Of a DNA stretch of 64,000 nt, positions 26,732 to 40,800 are shown piece by piece. Where the stretch lies: the NCBI GenBank assembly GCA_947846985.1, contig CANTUZ010000008.1:42488817-42552816 (forward strand), written 5' to 3'. A program made the position numbers and the translations under genes. The DNA comes from Fratercula arctica. Its lineage: Eukaryota > Chordata > Aves > Charadriiformes > Alcidae. Position 1 is the first letter of the stretch, and every line of letters begins with the position of its first letter. Under the pieces are notes generated by a model that saw only the letters and a list, made by a program, of their open reading frames with translations, was not told the origin of the DNA and searched no databases.

Positions 26732-27014
26732 GGTGAAGCGTTCATAGATGTGCTTTCGTTTCTTTAAGGCTTAGAAGCAAAAGGGCGTCCATCTGGCCAA
26801 TCATCATACAAACGTCGTGCTCATGCTGGAGTTCCCCCGAGAGCCAGCTTCTGCTTCTGCCCATCAGAAATAGCACAGCACGTGCTTTGGGTTTGAAATC
26901 GCTGATACTCCCAACGCGGGGGCACAGAAGGAAGGGCAGCATCAAACACAGCTCTGTCTACTGTGCTGGAGAAAGGAGATCGTGGTGTTGCTTTGGGGTT
27001 TTTTTGTGGTGGTG

Positions 27015-27046
27015 TTTTTTAACTGGTCAGTTTTTTAACTGGTCAG
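27015..27046. repeat. Perfect 16-bp tandem duplication
   Basis: The unit ttttttaactggtcag occurs twice head to tail with no mismatch (27015-27030 and 27031-27046). Perfect identity suggests a recent slippage event that may still vary between individuals. Confidence 0.95.
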
Positions 27047-28819
27047 CTGGGCGTGCCTTCAGATTGATGCTAAAGGCTGTGAAAACTCTGGGAGCTGGTT
27101 CCATCACAGTGTGGGGGCTGTAGAGTCAGTCAGCTTCGAAAATGGCTCAGGGGCACGGGTACCTGAGGGCAGGATGCAGAGGCCGAGTTTCCGTCGAGAG
27201 GTTCAAGATGTTCTTGCCGAGAGTATTGCACAGGGTGAAAGAATCTCATCTGCTCCGATCCTCCTGTATGTAGACTTCAGTTAGAGCTAGTAGCAGATTT
27301 TTTGAGAAATTTTTTAAAATTGAAAAATGTCTGTTAGGGAAGCTTTCCTTGAGAAAGGAGTAGTTTAAAAACAAGGGGGAAAGTGCTGAAATTATCAGGC
27401 ACCATCTTTCATTTAAAAATGAAATAGTATGGCATATGATATTTAACAGCTTTTCGTCCTTTCTTCTACAAATTAACTCACATTTTCAACCAAACAAATT
27501 GAAATAATTTGTGTTAATTGAGCAATAATAATTGAATCTGTTTTAGACTGAGTTTTCTTTCCCATTGGATTTCAGCTCACTGAAGTATCTGGTGTTGGCT
27601 GTTTACCTGGTCTCGGAAATGAAAGGTTTTAAAAAACCTTAAAAAGGGTTGAAAAGTTGTTTTCTCTCATGTTTCATCCCAGTATCAGTCATGAGATACT
27701 TCCTTTCTTGTGAGAGTGTGTCCAATGGAAAATAGATATACAGAGCAAGTTGTAAATGAATCAGCTGCTGGTTGTGGTGCAGGTCGATCAACAGGGTTTG
27801 ACATCAGCTACCTGCTTCTTGGCAGGGTAAATTGGTTTTTTTCGGGAGCTGCTTGCTGCCATGTTTGAACTTGCCCAGTAGCTTCAGACTACTGTGGATG
27901 TCCCTAGAGCAGGTGGCAGTCACTTCTGAGGTTACGCTGGATGCATAGCCCTAACTTCTGTGCATCTCTGCTAATTTTTAAGTGATATGACAAACTCCGG
28001 GTTCCCAGTATGTCTCTGTTTTCTGGAGTGGAGAATTAAATGCAGGAGCACATTGTGTCTTGGAGCGGTGCCCTAGTTTTACTGTTGGAATTTCTTTTAT
28101 AAAAGCATGCTGGTTCCTTTTATTTTTAAGCCAAAGCAATGTCAAATAAGTGCACCTGAATTAGTGGAGACCTTTGCAGTGAGCTTTAGGTCATGACCGA
28201 GTTCATTCCCTGGCTTGAGGGCCCAGTCCAGATGCTACTGAAATAACTCTTTACTAGCTTTGCATGAGAAGCAAAGTGGATGTGTAGCCCTGGAGATGGG
28301 TTTCGCATCTCTGTTGGAGTTAACTGAGTTTCATTTCCATGAAGTAATAATGACTATCTTCCCCTAATATTTGAATTCTTTACAAGCCTCAGCCAGCTAA
28401 AGATACATTACCTGCGCACAGTGTTGTGAACACTAATAAAAAATGTAATGCGGAAGAAGAGAAAACGATAATAGTAACAAAGTTGTAATGCAGAAAAGGG
28501 CAAGACAAATAAAGGGAGGATAAAGGCAAAGCTCCCCATCCCGTATGTGGTCGATGGGGAAGCTGGGATGGACATAGCTGAATGTGTCCTAGGCTGTAGA
28601 AGAACAGGCGGTGGAAGAAGCCCACAGGGGTTGATAAAAGATTTTCCCTCATGTTGAATCAATAGTTACAAGCGATGTTCTGGGAGAGTCAGACATTGAC
28701 TGGCATTGGCAGGGCATCCATAGTCTGGTGTACCCATAGCACTGGTGCTCTCTGCCAGCCTCACTGGGACCGAGCAGGAATTGCATTTTGTTCTGAGATG
28801 GTGATACTACGCTCCCTAA

Positions 28820-28848
28820 TTTTTTTTTTTTTTTTTTTTTTCTTCCCT
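28820..28848. repeat. Poly(T) tract
   Basis: Twenty-two consecutive T followed by cttccct. It is simple low-complexity sequence; no retroposon body was recognised beside it. Confidence 0.93.
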
Positions 28849-31800
28849 GAAAAGGAAGCACGCTGCTGGCTCTTTTAAAGACCAAAGTGCTGTGTATTTA
28901 TTTCTTTAACAGGAGATACGCTACTCTTCAGTTAGATGTCAAAGCCCTGCTACCGAGAGTTGCCCCGGCTGGTGTTTGCTCCCAGTATCATGCAGGTGCA
29001 GCTAGCCAGGTTGGACTAGTGCTGTCAGCAGAGCTGGCCGAGCTCCCCCTTGGAGGCTGTGTCGGGGAAGTGGCAAAAATGGTCGAAGGTGGAAGGGATT
29101 ATTCTGAAATGCTCCAAGTACAAGATGAACTGGGTGGATCAGGAATTAAGTCTCTCTTTTTGGTTTTTTTTTCTTTGCCTGTGCAGGGTGTGTAGGAGTT
29201 CTGAAATGATGCTGTTGTGACCACATGGCTGTGGTTTTCTTCACTCTTGCTGAGTTAACTATTACCTGTGGTAGCCATGCTTCTGGCGGTCACACTTAAG
29301 TGCTGATACAGGCCAGTTCCAGGTGTGCGCTGTAGTGCTGCTGTCATGTGAAGGTGACAGTCACGAAACGCTTCAGCAACAGCTGGACTGAGAGGCTCTT
29401 CTGCTTTAGAGAGTGACGGTCTTTAAGTGAGACCTGATGTCTTAAAAGGAGGCACTGAGCTAAAATATGCATAGGGTAAGGTTGCGAGGGCAGCCGCCTC
29501 CTCTGTGTGTGTCAGAAGAAGAGCTGAGAGGGATGTTTTAACGGCTGTCACTGCGTAACAGCTTAATCCCATGGGCTGTACAGTTAGCCCCGCGCGAGCT
29601 CAGTAAATCTCACTACAGCCCCTGTTGCATCCAAGAGCAAGACTTCTAGATGTTCAGAGCTGAGTGGTTTTGATTTAATATTCAGAAGCATTCAGCTTCC
29701 CAAATAAAGATAATAGTTTTGCTAGTTGAGAGATTTATTAATATCTTAACATGGCCTTAGTTTTAGCCTTCTATTCCTCCCTTTCTAAAAAAATTTCTTA
29801 CCACAAACCAGCCTTGAAGTTTGGAAAAGTAATCAAGGCTCTGCTGAGCAAATTTGACTATACTGATGGGTTGAATGAGCTATGACCTCTACTGACCTCA
29901 TTCTGCTCCATTTCCCCTTCAGGCTGGTAGCAGTGGCTGGAAGTAAACATTAATCTGCTAATTTAGCCTCTGGTATAAATAGAAAAAAACATATAATTGC
30001 AGTCACTGTTTTGTCAGTGGACCTATCCATCCCTACTGCTTTGCTTCTGAGGAAGAAGTGGAGGAAGAAGTGGCAGTGCTGCCCATGTGCTTCTGTGCTC
30101 AGGGCACTTTCCATCCCACAGTATGTGGTGGGGCAGATTGTTGCGTGCTTGTCGCAGCAGCAGGGACAAATGGGGCACCTGTTTCCTGGGCATATATCCT
30201 CCAGCATCCCTGTTTAATAACTCTTCTTTTTTCTTGCGTCCTTCTCTGGAGACAGCTGCCCTCCATCTCATTTTTCTCTGGGTGTTTCTGGGAAGAGGTT
30301 GTTTGTCTGTATGGAGACAGGTTGTGACAGGCTACCTTACCGTGCCAGTCCTAGGAAAGAAATTATGGAACATGGAAATAATGTCCTTTCACGGAGGAAA
30401 GGGGGGCCGGAAGGGACTACCTTCAGTCTGGTTGAGTTCAGATAAGCATTATAGCATATGTAGTCCTTTTACAACGTTCTGAAGGGCCAGACGTGGATTT
30501 ACGAAGGGGAGGAGGGAGCTGCGCAAATGGAGTTGCGGCTTCCTTCCCGCTTTCCACTGGGACGGTGCGTTTGCATGCTGCGTGGCACACTGACAGCAGC
30601 AGTTCTGGTCAGGATTGTGTCTCCTGGCAAACAGCAGCTTACAAACAGGTAGAGCGGTTGTTTGCCTATGCCTTACGGGGCTATTTCTAAACTCTTTTGT
30701 GCCCATCTGTTGTTGGTATCCAAACCAAGTCTGTCTTTCCATGAGCAGCATGAGAAAGCTGCCTTGCTGCCTCTGACTGGGCACAGACGCAGCCTCGAAG
30801 ACGGAAGCTGTGCTGTTTGCAGCATCTCAGAGGTTACTGGAGGAGGTCGCTGGCTCTCTCTTGGCATTAGCATGTGACTGGTGTTTACATGCTTTGGCAT
30901 CGCGTGACGGTGGTTTCACTGACCCAGCAATGGGAGGTGTATGATACAAGGTTCTGATGTCCGGTTTCACATCCATCTTCTGTGGGATTTGATACAGAGA
31001 CTCAGGGTAGCCTGCTCAGAGACACAAGGGCTGCTTTCCTCTGTGCTTTCTTATGTGGGTAATTAGTGTCATAATCTAGGGTTTAAGGATAGACAACAAA
31101 GAAAACTTACTCGGATTTAACTAAAATTGCTCCTTAACATGACTTGTTAAATTGAAACAAACCCCACATGAATGTTCTTTTCAATCCTTTTACAAGTGCC
31201 TTGTATTGATTTAGCCTACTTTAGTAACTCAGATGAGCTAAATTGATGTCTGTGCACTAAGTGCATTCACTTGGGATTTCATACCTGAACTGACTTGACT
31301 TCAAAACTGATTTTAGTTAAACCAACGCAAGCCTTGTGTGAAGAATAGGCCTTTCTTATTTGTTGCTACTGGTTTGTCCAAGAGTGACATGACGACTTAG
31401 GTGAAAAGGTGTCTTTTGCCCTTCTGACTGTAATGCTAGGGTGCACTACTAACCTTGTCCCTAATTTTGACCTTGAAGTGATACAAGCATTGTCTAAATA
31501 CCTTAGTAACAATCTTCTTTCTGCAAGGTGCTCTTTGAAAAAGACTATTTATTTAATCCTTTTGCTCCCAGGTGCACTGTTACCTAGTATCTGGAGAAAG
31601 GAACAAAAGGCTTACAGACCTACTTCTCTACCATCCTGCCTAATGCCGCCCCCCTGGCCCGAGCCAAGCAAGAACAGTTAAGAGCCCTTAAGCAAAGGTT
31701 TCTTTCCCTTTTCAGACAGTGTCTTTCAGCTTTGGCTAAGCTTGGTGTCTCTTTGTGCTACATACCAGTGTTCCTTCAACCATTAAGCTGTCAGGCCTTT

Positions 31801-34800
31801 TTTATCTCAGCCACCAAGAGCTAATCTTAAGTGCCCAAACTAACACTTGTGACCAAATCTCTGCTCCACTGACAGTGTGGAAAGGAATTGAAACCTAACC
31901 CATCATCTTCCTGAGCTGGCTACTGGGCCTGCAGTGAGGGCCATGGTTTCCCTTTAATCCTCTGTGAAGACAGAATGTGGAAGATGATTGCAGGTGTGTG
32001 ATTTACCACAGATTCATGAGTCGCTTGTTCATAAATTATCACTCGATGGTTGAGCTGTGATAACTGGTGATGTATATGTCCTTTGTGGTCTACATGGATT
32101 ACAGGAATGTGTTTTGCCTTATTTTTACATGCAATTACCAAACCTATTACCAAGGTTTAGATGGTGGGACAGTGTTAAACGGTGACAGCACAATATCCTG
32201 AAAATATGACTACTACTCAATAAACATTGAACTTTCTCTTACCTGTTGACAAAAGTGTTCCTGTGTAGGCTTTTCTAAATTAGGGGCTGTGTTCATGTTT
32301 TAAGTAATGAGTCTGCAAGCATAAACTCTTGTAAATGTAGACCTGAGCTACTTTTTTCTATAACACAAGGGTCATCAGTTTACAGAGGATTCATCTGTAA
32401 GCAGCCCTTCCCAGTCATGGCTCAGAAACTCATAGGAGAAGAATGGGGAAAATAGCCCCTGCCCTAAATAGCTCGGTGTGATTAAGACAGGAGGCCGCGA
32501 GTGGACCCAGAGAGGTGGGTAAAGCAAAGACAGGGAGACAGAGCAGCTTCTTATGGGCAGCATCAGTTCTGCACATCCACAGCTACCAAAGCTGACAAGT
32601 TTCACTTCTATATGAAGGCAAAGAAGGTCTGAGGGGAAGGATTTGAAAGAGGTCAATGAGATAACTTGCTGGACGTCCACGTCTTTGAGATACAGCACAG
32701 AAGAAAGAACAAAAGATGTTTGAAAATCTTGTATCTTGTATTTGATGAAAGGTGGTATGACGGGCTTATTGAAGGTAGGAGAAGACATAAATAGTGTATG
32801 AGAGAATGATAGGCTCTGGAAGATCCTGAAAGTGAATAAAATTTGCTTTTATTTGTTGTCATGAGGAGACATGAAATGGGGGGAGAAGAAAAAAGCATGT
32901 TTGGAGGGATAAGCTAGAGAAGTAGTCACACAGTGGGATTTGGAAGGAAACAGAGAAGGGCTAAATTGCTTCTTAAGGGAGAGATACTGTTGTCAAGACA
33001 TGAGAAGAGCCTGGACAGGAACTCTCGATTCAATGATAGACAGAAAAGGCTGTGTTACAAAGAGAAAACAGAGGTGGCGTCAACTGTGTCGCACGGATTG
33101 AGACTCTGGAGAAGAGGTGAAAGGAGAAAGGACTCCAGATCGCTGGAGCAGTCGGCAGCAGCAGCCACAGTGCCTGGGGCTGAAAGAGTGAGGGCAGAGT
33201 GTGTGGGAAGGAGGCGCAGTTTGTTCTCTTCCATACACGGTTGTGGAGTATCTAGCCTGGCACTTAGAAATGTATTGTCTAGCTCTAATCTGTGATCACC
33301 ATCGCCAGGTGTATCTCCACGTGCTAAGTACCTCCTGGGAGGTTTTGTCAGGAACTGCGGATGATGAGCAGTTGGGGAAGATTGTCCAGCCTCACCTACC
33401 ATCAAAGTCTGTGCTTTCTTATGTCAACAAGCTGTCATGCTCACGGATGTCACCAGGAAACAAATACTAGCTTTTGTAGCACAGACCCATTTCTGATGAG
33501 AAACACGTATCCCAGAAGGGAGAGTTTCAATAAATACACAAAGAAGTTGCAGCGGTTGAAGTTTATATTGTGTTTTTCTTGCTATCACACTTGGTGTATT
33601 ATCTAAAGGGATCTGTGAGTGAGGTGGTAAAACAGGGCTTTTTTAATTATACATCACCCAGCAAACTGATAAGGCAAACAAAGCAGGCAACCAAATAACA
33701 TAGGCATGAGCCACTTCAAATTAATAAGGTAGCAAGAACAATAGGGGAGTAATTCACAGCTCCCTAAGAAATTTTTGCAGTTCAGAGGGGGTGAGATAGC
33801 TAGCAGCTATTGACTCTTCCTTTCATGTTTTCCACCTGCCTGCCATGTCATTGGGAAGTATATTACCTGAATATACTTGTGAGAGATTTCTGCACTATTG
33901 TCTTAAAAGCCTTGCTGTACAAGAAATGATCCGAACGTAAACTGAGATGCAGGTATGAAATGCGGACAAGGAATGGAAGGAGAGTGACAACTAGTTTAAA
34001 TATTGTTTAAATCCTTTATGACCTTTGTTACATGTGGATGTACAGGGATAGCTCTGGCATTTCCCTGGCCCCTTTGGGCTGCTCTGGCACTGCAGAGTGG
34101 GGTGAACTGGCAGCTGCCTAGCACAAGGGAGTGCGTTCTCTTTGGGGTCAAGCACTTTCTGCCAGCGCCAAGGCTGGGAGGCAGAGGGAAGGTTGGTGTG
34201 AGCCAGCAGCGCACTTTCGGTGCACATAATGGCCAAGCATTAGTCTAGCACCAGGCGGGTTTACAAGTGTGTGTGGTTGACACAGGTGTTTGCTAACACA
34301 TGAAACATGTAGCATACACAATGCGGTGCTGCCTCACAAAGCACCAGGCCAGGTGAAAGGTGAGAGTGACAACCTCAGTGTGTGAAGAATTTAGCAATTC
34401 TGTGGCGGTGCAAGGTGGTTGTATGCACTGCCTTATCCGCACAAGTGCTGAAGCGCATGTCTGCACTGCGGAAGCCTGGGATTTAGGTCCCAGCTAGCTG
34501 CCTGGCTCAGCTGCTCTTGGCAGTGGAGCAAGGGAACCCAGCATAGGCCACAAAGGCTTCCCCAGATACCAAATTTGGGCTGCAGGCCAAAAACGATCTC
34601 CATGCTACCCAAGTCACGCTGTTCACAGTATGAGATCGAAGTGGTCTGAAGCCAGCCCAGCACATCTACTTGAGATATTGTGATTGCAATACGGACCTAA
34701 CCTTTAAATGAGAAAAGACATTTTAAAATCCTAATCTGCTTCAAAGTTCTGTAGGAATTCACATTTGATCTGCAGTCCAAACTGGGGAAGAAAGGACAGT

Positions 34801-37800
34801 TCTCACGAGCTTTTGTTGTCCTTTCAGCCTCAAGGTGAATGAAGAATTAAAGGCATCAGCCCACAGTTAAGTTTCTTCACCTTCTATTTCAGCATCTTTC
34901 TTAAGAAAGAAGCATTTACATGCTGGAGAGATTTAGTAGAGGTATTCATTGCAAATACACTAAGGCCTGGGACGTGTTTTCAAATACCAAGTGCAGTAAG
35001 AATCCTGACTGGGTTGTGTGAGTGTGAGGGCACAATTGCTTGCTGGTTTTGTAACAGACCGAAGAGGACTGACTGCAAGACAAAGCTATCACAGTCTAGG
35101 GTTTGTAGGGTGAGCTGTGCTATTTGCCTTGTACAACTTCATGCCGTTTGCAAGACTAAAGGGCATTCCTATGACTCTGTCTTTGAAAAGCTAAAAACTT
35201 TTTAATACATAAAAGACTGGGGCAGCATTCAGTTGTTACGCTTACCGAGTTTAGTTTGATTCTGTTAAGTGTTAGCGAGGTTTGGAGAAACAAGTTCTGC
35301 TTCTCCAAGTCTGCTCAAACACGGATAGAAACAAATTTAATCAGTGTAAAAGGATGGGAAGAAGAAAGTTTTCTGGTTTGTTACTTCTTTACATGTGTCC
35401 ATCTGTCCATCCGTTCAGTTTACCAGTTTTCTCACACTTTTTTGCTAATGTGACAATAATATAAGTACAACTTTCAAAAACCAAAGACCTAAAATAATAA
35501 GCCCTGTTCTCAAAAGGTGGTGAGGGCCACATATTTAAAAATAGAGAAGCATCTAACTCAAATTGACAGGAGTTAGCCATCTAAATACCATTTAAAAGGG
35601 TATGCACTCTAGGAACACAAGTCCAGTTTGGAAAGGGTGGGGGACACAATCCTGAAGTCTCAGGTTCCTGTGGTAATCTGAAAAAGAGATTGAACATCTT
35701 CACTTGCATAGACAGGTTTGAGAAAGTCGATTTGGGAATTCTTCCTAAAACCTTAAATGCTCGAGTTTTGTCATGGGCTGAGAATTTCAGCTTCCATTCT
35801 GTGTCCAGCCATCACATATGTGGAGTGAAAATGAAAAATATGAATGCTGAATTCCAGAAGCTAGAATGCATGTACAAAAAATAACATTGATTATTTTTAA
35901 CATCTCAGCATTTTTTAGTCATGACTTCTTGGGGGCTGACTGAGATCCTGGAATGCTGTGAGCTGGTTATCCCACATTTGTAAAAATACCACGTGTCTAG
36001 CAAATGCAAAAAACCTTTTTGTGCCACTTTTTATTGTATGCTTGCAGGGTGGGGTAATATAACATACTTTTGCTTTACTTTTAGAAGGTCCAGGTACTTA
36101 CTAGGAATTGCACAAGTCATTTCTTTTTCTGTGAATATATTGTAGATGATGAAACTTCCTGTTACTGGCCACTTTCCAGCCAGCACTATCTGTTTATTAC
36201 AGGCCATGTGTGGGAATGGAGTCATAAACAACCTCTTACTTTGGCAAAACCAGAACACTAATCACTTTTGTATTGGCTCCAATAAATCCTGAAAAAGTAA
36301 GTGTTGTGGATTAAAAAGATAATAATGTGGTAATCTGTTCTGTGGTCACTGACCATTTTAAGCTGTTTCATCTCTCATGCCTGAAGGATAAATCCTCTGG
36401 CTCTTGATGAAAGGCTAGATAGTGAAGTACGTACGCACATCAAACACCGGACTTGGTATCAACAAATGCATTTTTCTCACTATTGCAGATAATTTTTGAT
36501 CCACTTTTACCTTCAATCTGAGAGCTCACTTCTCCTCCTCCCACCCCACCCCCGGTCTTCTGTCACCAGGACTCCTCCATGGCACACTGATGAAGAGCTT
36601 GTCTTACAGAAAGACCTTACTCAGCTCCTGGCTGGTGTTGGGGGTTCAGAGACCTTCTGGCAGAAACTCTCCTATACTGGAACAAATATGTGAAATTCCT
36701 ATAGAGGCAAAGAGACTGACAGACTTGAAGCAGTCGTATAAAGGTCACACATTTTATAGAGTAAGTGGATGAAAAAATTAACAACCCATTGAAGTCAAGG
36801 GAGAGGTTCTTCAGCCTTAGATGGATCAGGCCTTGCTGGGGTGGGCTGTCTCCTCTGGGAATGCTGTCTCCTACGCTGGAGTCAGAAGAGGGGGAGAGAG
36901 GGCAGTGATTCAGCTGAAGGCTTGGAGATGGTGCAAACAGTTTTCAAACTTTCTTCCTCCTTTTCAAAAAACTAAAATAAATCACAGCTTGAAAGCACTT
37001 CTGACTTTAGGAAATTCAGTAGCTGGTTGTAAAAGTTTGTTGCACATGCCAAGCTGAAACATGAAGGTAAAAACGTTCTTCAGATCAGTTTCTGCTATTA
37101 ATTTCCAATAAATATTTTTAATGGGTGTATCAAACAAAGCCACAGCAAGCACCAGCATGGTCTGTAAGCTATTAGCTACAAGGTAGGTCACATTATACAG
37201 GGGTCAACACACCTCTGGTTTTTCATGTTTGGCACCGGAAACGGTACATTTCCTTTGCCAAGCAAATATTGTTCTTCGCGCAGAATAGTAGGAACTGCAT
37301 AGTGCGTAGAACAAGCAGTTGATTAAAGATTGGAATAGTAATGAATGTTTTAAAGCGCAATGTACTTGGATAATTGATTAATTGGTGCAGTCTAAGCTCC
37401 TTGCAGAGCATTACATTCATTCTCCGTTAAATCAATCTCTGTCTTCTGTCCAAGCCTTGTCACGGAGAGCTGAAAGGCATGAACAACTTTGACGTCACCC
37501 AGATCGGTTCTACTGGAACAGGGGGAGCTGGTCAGTGCCTAGGATTCCTTTTGCAGCCTGTTGCTTGTGCTGGATCTTGTGCTTACATCTCAGCAGCATC
37601 ACAGGATTGCAGGCAGGTAGAAGATGTAATTCGCAGTGCTCTTATCTTCCCGTAGCCCAGTTTTGCATTTCTCCCACCTTGTTGCTGTGTTCTTCTTAAA
37701 AACAAAACCACCATCTCAGGCAGGAAGAAATGACACAATGGCATTTATTTAACGTGTTCATCCAAGGGAATATATGATTGCTGTGAGAAACTGCAGTCTG

Positions 37801-40800
37801 GGATAGGAACCATACGTTCCTTAGCAACACAAGAATGCCAGAAAGGACTCCCTTATTACAATAAAAATTGCATAGCAACTGCAAGCCACAGACTCATTGC
37901 TCTGGGGTAACACTCTGTAAAGCTGAACACTTCGTGTTCAGGACTAGTTATTGAGAACCATGGAGGATGAGATGGAATACGACAGGCTTCCTAGAGAATC
38001 TGCTTTACGAAAAGCTTCTGTTTGCTAATTTTAATAACTGTTCGTAAGGAATGACATTTTAGCTCCTTTCAGGGCCTAGTACAAGAAGGTCAGTGAACTA
38101 GTGGAGGCACATAAAATGGATGGCAGACTGTGCCTTTCATGAATTTTCTTTCAGGCTTTTCAAGATCCATGCTCACTTCTGCTTTCCTGTTGCTGTGCCA
38201 CTTCTGCTCTCATCTGGTGACTGACACCGAGTCAAACAGATCAAACCTCATTGTATGTGCATGTACGGTGTGCGTTTAGAGGGTGTCAGGATACTTATCA
38301 GCCACTCACTAACTTTGATCTGTCAAACGTCCTAGAGAGGTGGGAAAGGTTTTCTTCTGGCAACAGTGCTCCTCTGATCTTCTTCTGACTACTGTGAAGA
38401 ACTGCAGCTCTTTGTGCCATCTTTCTTCCCAGTGACTCTGTCTCAAATGGAGGTTTCAGGCAGCAGATCTGTTTATCCTGCTCACAATTTGTTGAAAACG
38501 AGTGAATCTTTTTGGAGCATTTAGCAAACACAGGCTGGAGGAAGGTGGACCCTTTGAATTGTAAGCAGGGCACAGACCCATCGCCAGAGTAACTAGTAAC
38601 TCTTCTTTTGGTTTGTTATTTGCTTAGGGTCTAGGGTCTAGAAAACAGTGCTGAAAGTGAGGCACTGGCATAAAATAATAATTTCCCAAATATTTAGAGA
38701 AGCATGCCTATAAATGTTTGCCGAATTAGGCCCTAGAGTATTTTGTTTGTTTCTAAACCCTACCAGTATGCAGTTGCTTGAATGTGTCTTATTTTGATGC
38801 CTAAACGTGACCTTTTTTAGGAGGCTGCCTTTCAGATGCTGCTTTAAAAATGGATGGTGTGTCTAGCTTTTTATTTCCTATACAACCTAAAGCACTACCA
38901 AAGCCCAATGACATTAAACATCGACTACTGTTAGCATCCAAAAATTACAGCTTAATTTCCCACCATGAATATTCAGAGTTGAGAGCCTATAACACTGTAA
39001 TATGATAAACACCAAGGCTGGAGGCTGCCACATTCACTTGCATAGGAACCATTTATTATCAGCAAACATGGTTTTGACAACCACTTTGAGGCAACACTGC
39101 TCTATATCAAATATCAACAGAATTAGCATGCGTTTTCCTGTTAATTACTGTAGTGCACCGTGCTGTGCGATGGCCAGGGAATGCAACAGGGAGGTCTGAG
39201 CTTTGCCAGTCACTTGCAATGTAGAATTCAGCTAATGCGAGTTTATTAGCTCTGAGGAACAGCATTTAATGAGCTGCTAACCTCACGATAGGCCTGCTTT
39301 CCAAATGGTTAACAGGGCCTGCCAACTCATAAGTAATGTATGAGAGAGGAGGACACAGCAATAGGTTTCTGGTATTCATTAAGCGAGCACGCAGAAGTCA
39401 CAAGTGGCAAAGTGGGTGACCCTGTGTCAGTCTCTTAGAAATAAAATGTGTATTCCACTGACTGGCTCTTGGGCAATTATGTTTACAACACTATTAACCA
39501 AAATGTATGGGAAGGAAATGCAAACGTGCTTTGTTTTTAAGCTTCTGTTTTCTTCATCAGTCTTTGAAACCTTTATGAAGGTGCTGTTCATCAATAGCAC
39601 CATCAGAACATGGGTGTTTCCATGGGCAGATACTTTTCTGTGATAAAGGGATATTTGTAAATTAATAAATAATGTGCTCATGTTGTTATTGAGTGGAGTG
39701 GAAAAGAAAAATCCTTAATAGTCTTCCCTTCCTCACTAGTATGGTGTGAATGTGCTAAATAGCGTCACTGTGAAACATCGATTTCAAGAATACTTAGTAT
39801 AACATTCAGGGTAAACTGCTCCTTTCTTGGTGCTGCTGTTACTTTGATTTGTTCCTATAGTATGGCTGCTAGTTTTGACTGGCATACCTGCTTCCCTACT
39901 CTCTTAATTGATCGTTGCATTGGTTTATTATTTTAATCAGGACTCTAAGCCACACTGAAAAATGAAAAGGAGCCCATTTCACAGAGACAGAGAGTCAAAT
40001 CTTTTATCTCTAGTTTCTTTAGGCAACTGTCTTTAACGGACTCTCCAATACTGCAACACTGATTGGCAAGAACAATTTACCACTAAGGCGTAATAAAGGA
40101 AAATGTAATAAAATGTCACCAGGCACTGCTCATTTGCAGTTGTTTGGCTAAAAAATAGGTTTCATAAAACTTAGGGGAACCTGGAAATCACCTGAACGCA
40201 TTGCTTCCCAGATTTATGGCTCAATAAGCCTGCATATATGCTCATAGCCACTTCAGAGTACTATGACGATTCATCTCACCTGCAGTCAAAAATTGTGCAG
40301 CGGGTTGCCATCAGATGTGTCAGGGAGCATCTTCCAGGCAGCAGACAGTGGCTTGAGGCTCCGGAGACGTGGTTGCTGTTGTGGGAACAAGCATCCCATT
40401 CCTATACCTTTGACAAGTTGCATCTCTTCATTCTGCTGTCCATCCTTGTTCAGCCAGCAGAGTAAATTCAGCCTGTAAATTACTAAAATGACGTTTTCTG
40501 TGGGATACGTAGGGGACAGGTTTCCTACAAACACATGAAGTGGCACCCAGCTATAAGAGTTTTCTCCAAAATACACAGCAGTATACAAAATCTTCCTCAG
40601 TTACCAAAGCAGTGTTAAGAAAGGATAAATACGGCTCTATCAAAGGGATTACAAATTCAAAAATGGCTCAAAACTAGTTTAATCCAATGCTGTCCGATGG
40701 CCTGCCTAATGTATTTTAATGCTGGTATCTCAGAGTATGGATTTATCTTCAAAAGAAGGACAAAAGTAGCATCCCTACTCAAGTAGTCTGCTCAGATTAC

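Noticed and set aside
28820..28848. Poly(T) run as the tail of a minus-strand processed pseudogene
   Set aside because: No recognisable coding sequence lies to its right on the minus strand, and no flanking target duplication was found.
38621..38642. agggtctagggtctag, a telomere-like look
   Set aside because: It is a two-copy 7-bp duplication and does not contain the TTAGGG unit in tandem.
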